Source of the DNA: Bimuria novae-zelandiae CBS 107.79
Lineage: Eukaryota > Ascomycota > Dothideomycetes > Pleosporales > Didymosphaeriaceae
DNA length: 64,000 bases
Assembly (NCBI GenBank): GCA_010015655.1
Contig: ML976726.1
Coordinates: 1-64,000 of the forward strand
Direction of reading: 5' to 3'
This document shows, piece after piece, positions 36,162-45,083 of this stretch. The notes below the pieces were generated by a model. The model saw only the letters and a list, made by a program, of their open reading frames with translations. It made no database searches and had not been told where the DNA came from. Position 1 is the first letter of the stretch; each line of letters starts with the position of its first letter. A program made the translations under genes and the position numbers.

Positions 36162-37741
36162 CTATAGTATTTTAATAATAACTATGGCGACTTTCTCGCC
36201 TATATGTTCACTACTAAATCAAAAAAAGTTAAAAGTATGTTATAAAGCTTATTATAACTATTAATATAGTAAGTAATAAGCCTATAAAACGCACTTTTAC
36301 CACCTTTTATAAACTAGCTATTAAAGCTAATATAAATTTTACTAAGGGCGCGAGCGAGCTTAGTTTATATATAAAGCTATAAATTTACGTATAACCCTAA
36401 TAAGAAGGTAGTAATAGTTATATAGCTCCAAAAGTAGCTAGCTTAGCCTTTAGGTTAGTAATGCGTAAAAGCGTTTATAAGAATAGTATTTCTACTTCGC
36501 GTAATAAGTAATTATTTTTAATAAGCTAGTTAATTAGAGCAAGTTAAAAAGCTATTAATTAAAAATTTTTAAAGTATTAAATACCTTTTATAGCACGCTA
36601 ATACTAGCGCTTATAAGGTTCGTAAGAGTACGCTACCCTAACTTTAATAGAGTTAATTACTTACCTAGGCAAAAGTGCCTATGGCCTGGCTATTTCTACT
36701 CTATATAGTTCCATGTCGACGATGTAGAGCTTGTCGTCTCTTTAATAAATTGAGTACCAGGTACTTTGTGTATATAGTAATAGCTATAGACGAAAAATAT
36801 ACGCTATATATTTGCCTAGAGAGCGACGCGATACCCGTAATTATAAAGTAAAAACGTCTTAAACCTCTACGTACGTAGCGGCTTTATATACTATAATAAC
36901 TTTATCTAGTTAGTGCTAGTAAAGTTATTAGTATAGTAAGCGCTAAATTTAAGTCTAGGGCTATTAGAGCTATATAAAAAGGTAATTAAGAGGGTAGTAG
37001 TAGCTTTACTTAACGTAGCTTAAGAGGATAGTGTTAGTATCTTTAGTAGCTTATAAAAAGATATTAATACGTTTAAGGACCCTAAGAGTATATTAATTAA
37101 AAATAAAAACTTTATATTAAAAGGTATAGCGTTAAAATTCTAAAGCTTTATTTTAAAGCTTTAGTTACTTTAGGTTACTAATAAGTTTTATGTGCTCTAT
37201 AAGTTAGACGTAATAACTAGTAACGCTACTGGCCTTTTTACTATACTTAAAAGCTCCTTTTACTTTTATTTCGTAAACCTAAGGCTACTATATACGTGTA
37301 AGAGCGAGGGTGCAAGAGAGTGTAAAAGAAAAAAAAAGTAATAATAAAAAAGGTAAATACGCTAAAATTAAAGTATTAAGCTAGCTAACTACTTTATTAG
37401 AAAATTACTAAAAAAACTAAATAACTAACACTAATATTACGTATAATTAACTATACTTATTATTATTACTACTTTAAAAGGCCTTTTTAGCGTTAAATAC
37501 GACGTAAAAATAGATTAAAAGAATTAATTAATTAATTAAAAAAATAGGAAAAAACTAAACTAAATAATTAGAAAAAGAGAGAAAGAATAATTTAATTAAT
37601 AGGATTAATTTAAGCAAAAATACTAATTAATTAATAGATTGATTAATTGTTGGCAACTCTGCCCTAGCCTACTCCGCCCAAGGCTTCTTAACGTTCCCCT
37701 ACCGCTTCTGCCTACGATATCCGTCTACGTTGCGCGACGTG

Positions 37742-38005
37742 ATGCGACTTCTAAAGTACATAAGCGACGGCGGTCTCCGTCTAACCGAGCACTTTATTAG
37801 CGACGAGAGTGTCCCTCCTTACGCAATTCTCTCACATACCTGGCGGGAGGGGCAAGAAGTCACCTATAATGACTTGATTACTGGCAACGGAACGGACAAG
37901 GCTGGTTACACTAAGATTCTATTCTGTGCACAAGAAGCTCAGCGTAACGGCTTAGACTATTGCTGGGTGGACACATGCTGCATTGACAAGTTATTAATAG
38001 CGTAA
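37742..38005 (+). pseudogene. HET-domain (heterokaryon incompatibility) gene, N-terminal remnant
   Basis: A start at 37742 (MRLLKYISDGG) is preferred over the in-frame 37730 codon because HET genes commonly begin with MRLL. The HET signature is clear: YAILSHTWREGQEVTYNDL, then GYTKILFCAQEAQRNGL and YCWVDTCCIDK. In full-length relatives the domain continues with Ser-Ser-Ala-Glu-Leu and more, but here the frame ends four codons after CCIDK and AT-rich, RIP-like sequence follows. The protein is therefore a truncated 87-residue remnant. Full HET proteins trigger cell death when genetically different hyphae fuse. The hAT element is inserted 72 bp upstream of this ATG, so its promoter is also displaced. 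Confidence 0.85.
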
Positions 38006-38489
38006 AATACTTTTTAAAAGAAATAAGCCACGCGTGCGGCGTATCTTTATTATATAATAAGTAGATAACTGTATCGGCGCAGGTCACTTAAAGGATTAAT
38101 ATTAGCATATCTTTTAGCAGAGGCATATAGGAGTGCGTGTATAAGAATATAGCCTCGAATAAATTAAGTGCCTATAGGCCTGGTACGAAAGGATATAGAA
38201 AAGGTACTAAACTATAAAGGCCTTAAGCTCCTCTAAATACACCTCTTCCTAGATAGCTAGCTAGCACATAACTACCATAGGTTAACCGTTGGTCTAATAG
38301 ATCCAAAATAGGTCCGAATCGGATCCGTAGTTCCCCATCGGTCTGATAGATCCGAAATTGGTCCGATACGGATGAGTGTCGGTTTTCGGATGATCTCGAA
38401 TCCTGTCTTGACTGGCCAAGGGTTCTCGTGTCGACGAGCGATTGTTCCTGTTACAATAACGTGTTCGGCAAGCGAGTGGATCAGGCAAG
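38006..38489. other. AT-rich decayed stretch with a short imperfect repeat
   Basis: The first 270 bases look RIP-degraded and hold no readable gene. At about 38290-38375 two copies of a GGTCTRATAGATCC...GGTCCGA motif lie about 49 bp apart. The last 33 bases (38457-38489) are the inverted match of 9995-10027. Confidence 0.5.
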
Positions 38490-38863
38490 TAAGCGGATCA
38501 CTCCATTTTACTAGTAAAACCGTGATTTTTATACTCCTGTTAAGTCTCTTAATACATAATAGTAAATTTTATAAAGTTATATAGCTGGCTACACCGATAT
38601 ATATAATTCATATTTAAAATTATTAAGCTCTAGCTTAAAGGAACTAGACGTTATTTAAGAATTACTACATTATAGGGGAATTTTAGTTCCCATACGCCAT
38701 ATTTTAATAACTGTATATATTAAAAATATAGAAATTTAATATAGCTATTCTTGTATATATAATATAAGTGCATTAAAAATTTCGAATTTATTATTAAGTA
38801 TTAAGAGCCTTGACAGGAGTGTAACAATCCCGGTTTTACTAGTAAAATGAAGTGATCCGCTTA
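38490..38863. mobile_element. MITE, copy 2, complete
   Basis: 374 bp bounded by TA at both ends (38490-38491, 38862-38863). The inverted repeats are about 60 bp, beginning AGCGGATCACTCCATTTTAC and ending in its complement, with an internal palindrome TTTTACTAGTAAAA. It has no coding capacity. The right two thirds match the truncated copy at 9746-9994. Confidence 0.85.
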
Positions 38864-39427
38864 GTAATTATTTTACTAATATCTATATTTAGGTTTTAAA
38901 GTACCTACTTTTGCTTAAGATAGCGAGTAAATTACTTTTTATATTAGTTTTACTCAAATTAATAGCGTCGAAATTTAGTATTATTAAGATTAACGTTAGT
39001 ATATATTATACTAAGTATTTTAGTAACTTTGTATTAGTGCGCTATATGCTTAACAGGCCTTATTAGTAGAGGCAGGTTAGCTATAGTAATATTAAAGTTA
39101 TAATACTGCTATAGATTATGCTGCTGCATAGCATCCTTACGAAGAAAAATCTATGTCTACTAGTCCTTAGGCTTGTTAAGGACTACTATAACACGCGTTA
39201 TTATAAGATTAGAATCTATTATTATTATAGAGTTATATAGCTATGACATAAGTCGTATACAGTAGGTATTATAAGATTATTATAAATAATTATAAGTAAA
39301 ACAGGTGCAAACTAGGCTTATGACTATAACGTTAAAAAAGAGTGTTAAGGTAATTATTGTTTTGATTGAGAAGCTACTCTATGGAGCTATATAGTGTGGA
39401 TCACGTACACAAGCCGCACGTACGCGG
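38864..39427. other. AT-rich decayed stretch, no gene
   Basis: TA-rich sequence with stops in all frames and no family resemblance I can identify. It ends where composition normalises just before the P450 fragment. Confidence 0.45.
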
Positions 39428-39499
39428 GTGGCCCAAGCTTCTATACTCAACCGTCACAAACCTTAAGCCTGGTTTTGGTATTCAAGGCATATTTTTATT

Positions 39500-39799
39500 G
39501 TGACGAGCTATATTGCAATGCATATGGATGACAGTGTGTTTGGAAAGAGCCCCGAGAAGTTTCGGCCCCGTAGTTGGAACGAAATCCGACCCTCGCAGTG
39601 GGAATATATGCCTTTTAGAGGAGGCGAACGGGCTTGTCTCGGGCGAGAAAAAACGTTGAAAGAAGCAGCATATGTGGTCGCTCGTTTAGCACAGACATTT
39701 TCGAGCGTGGAGTCCCGGGACGACAGATCGTGGAAGGTGATTGTTAGATTGACCGCGAAGAATGCGAACGGTTGCAAGGTTGGTCTATTCAGGGAGTGA
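39500..39799 (+). pseudogene. Cytochrome P450, C-terminal fragment
   Basis: The fragment carries the end of a fungal P450: VFGKSPEKFRPRSWNEIRP followed by the heme-ligand loop FRGGERACLGREK, matching F-x-x-G-x-R-x-C-x-G with the Cys thiolate near 39634, and the following helix (EAAYVVARLAQTF). The frame starts at a GTG (39500) and no upstream frame supplies the ExxR or oxygen-binding helices. An in-frame stop lies at 39464. At least three quarters of the enzyme is missing. A P450 beside a reducing PKS is the usual tailoring oxidase arrangement, so this is probably a lost cluster member. Confidence 0.83.
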
Positions 39800-39931
39800 A
39801 TGCGGATCAGATACAGTATCACAGGAAAGTGGAAATAATGCACAGTAGTATAGAATAGATGCGCTGTGCTGCCCTCGCTTGGGCCATCCGTTTTTTCACA
39901 ATGCTTAGGTGCCGTTAGACCGCTGGTCCAG

Positions 39932-41815
39932 CTACGTCGCCTTGATCTGGCTCTTCTGCCACATCATCAAAGCGCCAATGACTTGGAGCCCAGCAAGTCC
40001 AGCCAGGATCTTGAACTGCATATTGTACCCATCCGCAAGTACTACAACAGCTTCGGTGCGGTCGCGCTCATTGAGCTTAGATAACGCCTCGGCTGATTTC
40101 AGGACCAGATCTACCTCCGAGGTAGTGAGGATGCTACTCAGTCGTGGCCTGATGAACCCAGTCATGGCGGTACTGATGATTGCCAAACCGATCGCCCCGC
40201 CCATGAACCGAAACTGGTTAAAACCACCTATTGCAACAGCTGCGGCTCAATGTTAGCACACGTAGTCCTAGTTTGCGAAGGGAGCACTGGGACTTTCAAC
40301 ACACATTTGTCCTTCTGCTGTTTGACCGACAGCGGGGCCATCAAAATTAACAGCGAGCTATTGGTGCCAGCGCCAAAGCCAGCAATGACTTGATAGCCGT
40401 ATTGAGCTCTCGATATGGCCGCAGAGAGGGGCAGAGTCCCAAGCAACGCGAATCCCACCACCTGGAGGACAGAGGCGAACAAGACGATATAGATTGGTGG
40501 GACACCTTTCTTTGCTATGATGGCAGTCGAAACAGAAGCAATCGGGGCTGCACCTGTGAATGGGATGGTTTTGATCCCCGATGCTATGGGCGATTGAGCG
40601 TGGACGGTTTGGAATTTTTGCGGTAACTGGAAGATTGCCCCAATCCATGGCATACCTTGGGAAAGAGCGCATCTAGCTTGTGTTAACGTTGCGATGCAGC
40701 ATCGCACACGGGCTGAAGACGTACAGGAATAGACCGACTATAACCCGATCGGTGGCAAATCTCCAAGGAAAGATGGGCTCAGTGACAAGTAGTCTCTGCG
40801 TGACATACCGTTCCCATCCAAAGAAGCCGATGATCAAAATGCCGCCCACGACTAACATGGCTATGACGAAGGCAGACTTCCAGTCGTGCAATATACCCGC
40901 TTCTTCAAGTCCAGCTACCAGGGCGAGGACACCAAGCCAGATGGCTACGACACCGATGATATCGACCCTTGCCAAATTCTTAGCAGAGAATGTGTCCTTG
41001 AAGGTTTGAATACCATAGTCGGGCTTCCCATGATGGGGGAAAGTATTCGGGAGGCAAACGAGGAGGATGAGCAGTGCTGGAACAGCTGCAGGGACGTTGA
41101 GCAAGAAGATCCATCGCCAATGCGTGGACTTGCTGATTGCACCGCCAATGATGGGTCCGGTGATGAGGGAGATGGCGTATACAAAGGCGACGAAGGCGGT
41201 TATTGCGGCATACTTGGATTGAGGAACCAGTTCAAATCCGATCACGTTGCAAATTGCAAAGCTTCCGCCGCCGCCGACGCCCTGAAAGGCTCGGAAAATT
41301 ATCCTGTAACGCATGGTCAACTTGCTCTCGGTGCAGTGCTCGGCTTGGCCACTTGCAGTTGGGTCAAAGTTTGGGCTGCGCCGCAAGCCGCAGAGAAAAC
41401 AATGAACATCACAAGCGAGACGGCATAGAGCAGCTTGCGGCCGAAGACGTCGCTCAGTTTCGTCCAGATAATGAGGACGCCGACATAGCCCAACAGATAG
41501 GCAGACGTAATCCACGATGCGCGATCAAATCCGCCAAGGTCGTCGGTGATGGTGGCCACCGAAGTGGTCACTATGGGGATCTCAATGTTGCTCAGGAACA
41601 AGGAGATGATGAGGCTGAAGGCTTGCATAAGTAGACGTATTGCTAAACTAAAGAATTACTGACGAGGCCCAGAGCAGGTAGAAGCGAGGTCCGCTGAAGT
41701 ACAGTGGCTCGTCACTGCTGTGGTCACCGACATCGTCGACATCAAGGCGCGTCAGAGAAGACGGCTCAGTATCCTGCAAGTGCGGCTTCACAGTGGCAGA
41801 GGGTGGGCTGGCCAT
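39932..41815 (-). CDS. MFS exporter (DHA2-like, 14-TM type), five exons
   Basis: A proton-driven efflux pump of the major facilitator superfamily. The start is the ATG at 41815 (MASPPSATVKPHLQDT), which gives a soluble N-terminal tail. Exons: 41815-41664, 41614-41357, 41303-40708, 40655-40305, 40239-39932. They join in frame to 554 residues. Motif A is TKLSDVFGRK; antiporter motif C is TGPIIGGAI followed by WRWIFLLNVP. The 41356-41304 intron uses a GC donor (GCAAGT...ACAG), needed to keep the frame (TLTQL joined to IIFRAFQGVGGGG). The 40707-40656 intron could instead be 40709-40673 (37 bp), also in frame (559 residues). It is divergent from the membrane-protein gene. The likely job is export of the cluster's product or self-protection (inference). 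No stops or RIP damage seen. Confidence 0.85.
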
Positions 41816-42525
41816 GGCAAAGGCGATGGGGGAACTACCTTGATGACAAGCGAGAAGCAGATGAAAGGAGAAGCGACCGCTGGGCAGCGCAACAACCCTC
41901 CACCCCCGGGACTGCGGGGGCTCCAGGCTGCTTCCAATACTTCGTCCAATATTGCAACCGCGGGGGGTGGTCGCACAAGGATATTAAGTACTGCGGGCAC
42001 TAAATTTACGCCTCCGTGCTGCAGGTCCGGCCTAAAGTGGCGGCTTGGCGGCTTGGCGGCTCGAACCTCCACCTTCTCGGTCCCTGCCATTAAGGTAATC
42101 TGCTTGCCAACTTGCCTCCTTTGCCTGCTTCTCTGCTCTATCGGATTTTATTGTGTTAGATTTTTGCCGCTGCCTTGGCAGAGTGTCGCTCCTGCCCGTT
42201 GCCGCCCGTCTACTGTTCAGGTCGTCCTGTGGAGCGCGTGGGTTACTCCATCGGGATGGTGAGTGTGGGCCGCGAACCGTTGGCAGTTGAGCTGCACCGC
42301 TCTTCTAATTATCTGTTATCCCTTCCCGTCATCTGTCTGTAGCGACGCCGGCCAGTCCTAAAGCATGCCGTCGCTCAGCAGCGCTGGGGCGCATTCCGAT
42401 GTTGGATCCCTCGCATTTGCCATCATGCCGAGACCCGGAGGCTCTCACAACCGCATTTTCATCATTCGCAGCTTTCGTCGCCGTGGAACTTCACACTGCG
42501 ACTTTACGTCTCTCGCCTGCCCAAT
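41816..42525. promoter_or_regulatory. Bidirectional promoter region between exporter and membrane protein
   Basis: A 710-bp divergent intergenic region with normal composition. It contains three consecutive GGCGGCTT direct repeats (about 42039-42060), which could be a multimerised transcription-factor site. Short frames here (for example 41788-42090 minus) are not supported as genes. Confidence 0.45.
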
Positions 42526-44507
42526 ATGACCGCGGAGAGGGAGAAGGCTCTCTCGGAGCCAGCAGCTCATCCACCGCTAGGAGTAACGCCTGACTTTGAG
42601 CACCCCTCTCAGTTCGAAAAGTCTGGTTTGGTTGCCGCCATAACCCTACTCATTGTCATCTCCTTGCTCTTCTCCATGCGCATGTTTGTCAAGGCGCGCA
42701 TCGCTCGTCACATAGACATCGAAGATTGCAAGTCTCCGCCTATGCCTTCCGTAGTCACGGCTGATCGTGTGTGGCGCTAGATCTCCTGGCCCTCGCGTGG
42801 ACACTGTACAGTGGAGGCTTCACCTTGGTAGCCATCATGGTTACCAGAAAGCATGTCGGAGCCCATCAATGGAACCTGACGTTGGGTCAGCTGATCGATT
42901 ACCTTAAGGTATGCCCACCGCCAGATGCACAGTCTGCCTTTTGAATAACATGGATGCGCCCTTCAGACCTTCCACACCGGCTCTCTTTTGTACAACGTCA
43001 TCATACTTCCCCTCAAAGTGTCCATCATCCTACAACTCCTCCGCTTCTTTGCCCCGCATAGCATCAGAAACTCTACCCTCTGGATGTTCCATACGGTTAT
43101 CTGGCTTAATGTTATCTTTTACGTCACTTGTACGTTCTTGCTCATCTTTGCCTGCAAGCCTGATGAGAGTAGTAGTAGTAGTAGTAGTATTGATTAACGT
43201 CCAGGAACGTAACGTTCTAGCCTCCCGTGGGGCATGGGGACGTGCTAAGCTGTATTTACAGAAAGCATTTCGTGCCTGCCGGCTGGCTACCATCAGAGTA
43301 GCCTTGTTGTACATAGCCCATCCTCCCTTTAATAGGTCTACCTGCTACTACAGGCACCTAGATACCTATAGTAGCCGGCCCTCATCTGTGAGGGTGTTGT
43401 TGTTCTGCCCCTCTCTCCCTCGCCCTTGTAGCTCTGCTCCCGTACTGTCTTCCTCCCCCTACCTCGTACGAAGTAGGACCTCGTACGAGTTAGCAAGCTG
43501 CCTTGTACCTTGAGTAAAAACCTCGTAGGGGAAAACCTCAAGCTTGAACAAGTAGTAGTAGTCGCCTGAGCGGTACTTAGTTTGGGTGAAAGGTTTTGAC
43601 CAAGTCTTGGCAGAGCGAAAACTCTGCATCTTGGCTTTTGGTCTCTTTATCGCAACAGCGCCAGCTTTTTGCGGATAAAGAACGTGATTCTAGTAATCAG
43701 CTTGTTCAGGCGAACAATTTCATACTACAGGAACCCCCCACACGGTCGTGTGGGTGGAATCACGATTTTGGTGTTCCTGCAAGCCTGATGAGAGTCAGTA
43801 CGATCCGACTATTAAAGAAGGACATTGCATGGATACCGCTGCAATTCTTATTTCCACCGCAGTGCTCAATACAGTGTCAGATGGGTTGATGCTAGTGCTG
43901 CCGCAGCGAGTCATCTGGGATTTAAGCATGCCCATCAAGAGGAAACTTGGGCTTTCAGCGGCCTTTCTTGTTACGCTGCTGTAGGTGTCTTGTGAAATTT
44001 ACCTATGTCTCTCCAACTGACCTTCCGCGCAGCGCCTTTGCATCTTCCCTCGTCCGACTCTACTTTGCAACTCGGCTAAAGACTAGTTACGACCTAAGCT
44101 ACAATATAGGATGGCTCGGCATTTGGACGCTTCCCGATATTGCCATCGGCTTTTTCATCGCCTGCCTGCCGTTTATGCCCAAATTTACAAAGTATGTGGC
44201 ACGGAGGCCAATTGTTTCGAGAGTAGTCGTCAAAATAGCAATCGGGTTCAGACAATCGCTGGGAAAGAGTCACCATTACAAGAAGACTGGAGGCTACCCG
44301 GTGGCCCCTCAAGTTCCTCAAGTTCCCAGACCGCAAGCTCCGCAAAGGATCATCTCAGATGCTGAATTCGAAGAACTGGTCGCACGTACGGGACATTCGA
44401 GCATCGAAACAAGACCAGAGCTTGAGAATCAAAGGCTGATCATGTGTGCCCAAGGTGACCATCGCCAGGATTGTACGAGCGCAAGTTCCATGGATCCTGC
44501 TCAGTGA
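42526..44507 (+). pseudogene. Rhodopsin-like (SAT4/Pth11-type) integral membrane protein, disrupted by an insertion
   Basis: A fungal seven-helix membrane protein of the rhodopsin-like domain family. Exons: 42526-42727, 42781-42908, 42967-43170 plus 43796-43980, and 44033-44507. The first intron has a GC donor (GCAAGT at 42728); splicing there gives HIDIEDYLLALAWTLYSGGF. Landmarks: SGLVAAITLLIVISLLFSMR (helix 1), LLYNVIILPLKVSIILQLL, YDPTIKEGHCMD, AAILISTAVLNTVSDGLML, and a polar Pro-rich cytoplasmic tail. Excluding the 625-bp insertion at 43171-43795 the exons total 1194 bp, an exact 397-residue frame. With it, the frame ends in the AGT tract at 43197. Proteins of this family include receptors and secondary-metabolite cluster members. 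The insertion is the only lesion I see. Confidence 0.82.
43171..43795 (-). mobile_element. Non-LTR retroelement insertion (SINE or 5'-truncated LINE) with 20-bp target duplication
   Basis: A 20-bp direct duplication (CCTGCAAGCCTGATGAGAGT) flanks the insertion at 43151-43170 and 43776-43795. At the left edge is (AGT)n, 43171-43189; on the minus strand this is a 3' (ACT)n tail. A simple-repeat tail with a long target duplication is the hallmark of target-primed reverse transcription. The body has no protein I recognise and is not RIP-degraded. It includes a hairpin (GGCAGAGCGAAAACTCTGC at about 43608-43626). SINE versus LINE 3' fragment cannot be settled here. Confidence 0.8.
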
Positions 44508-45083
44508 CGGCCGTCAAGGGACAATGCGCATGAGACGGCCGTGTAGACGGCGAAAGACGCGAGCACGCAGACGTTGCTAGCACCTGAGTCGGGTAGCATA
44601 ATAGTCACCACCGACGTGAGCGTCTCAAGTGATTGATAAGCCGTGCTCCCTCGAGATTCGAGTGTTCAATAGGATCAAAATACGATAATCTATGAGGACG
44701 TTTGCGTCGATTGCATAGCCCAAATTCTCAGCCGTGTCGGGGTTCACCAACGATTCCGACCGCGCAATTCGTGTGATATCTTTTGGTACCACCTGCCAAT
44801 GAGTACTGGCCCCTGTTAATTGCTTGCCATCCCTTCGCGTAGACGTCGCATCCTTATTGGACCCATCGTTACGGTACCTTACGTAGGATTTAAGCATGCG
44901 CAAAGTGCGAATGAGGCACAGCTTTTCTAATAGCGCACATCGGTACCATTTGCCAGACCTTTCTTCTTGCCTACAGTGTACGCCCTGCTGTCACTCTTCG
45001 TACGACCTCCCACGTTCTGAACCACAGGCTCCCCAGTGCGAAACACAACGTGTCGTTGTTTTTCACACTTTGTTACTCTCGCA
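44508..45083. promoter_or_regulatory. Intergenic region and presumed PKS promoter
   Basis: 576 bp between the membrane-protein stop and the PKS start, with normal base composition. Short frames on both strands lack domains. I see no clear TATA box or known regulator site. Confidence 0.4.

Larger units (their letters stand above)
20323..37661. mobile_element. hAT-type element (17.3 kb with nested retrotransposons; about 3.1 kb of its own sequence)
   Basis: The ends are inverted repeats beginning CAGAGTTGCCAA (left 20323; right complement ends at 37661), followed by AATTAAT-rich subterminal sequence. A perfect 8-bp direct duplication, CCCTAGCC, flanks it at 20315-20322 and 37662-37669. The 8-bp duplication and CAGAG-type terminus match the hAT superfamily. 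The element's own sequence is 20323-21708, 28867-29073 and 36162-37661, about 3.1 kb including the target duplications of the nested retroelements. It is heavily degraded. I could not recognise a hAT transposase in it, so the superfamily call rests on the ends only. Confidence 0.78.

Noticed and set aside
40886..41428. 180-codon plus-strand frame
   Set aside because: Antisense shadow of the MFS exporter, which has motif A and motif C on the minus strand.
42721..42780. Apparent truncation of the membrane protein after exon 1
   Set aside because: A GC-AG intron joins HIDIEDY to LLALAW exactly; it is not a stop mutation.
43171..43197. Poly-Ser C-terminus encoded by the AGT tract
   Set aside because: The tract is the tail of the inserted retroelement, not part of the host protein.
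42911..43513. 200-codon plus-strand frame
   Set aside because: It runs across an intron, an exon in the wrong frame and the retroelement; low-complexity composition and no domain.
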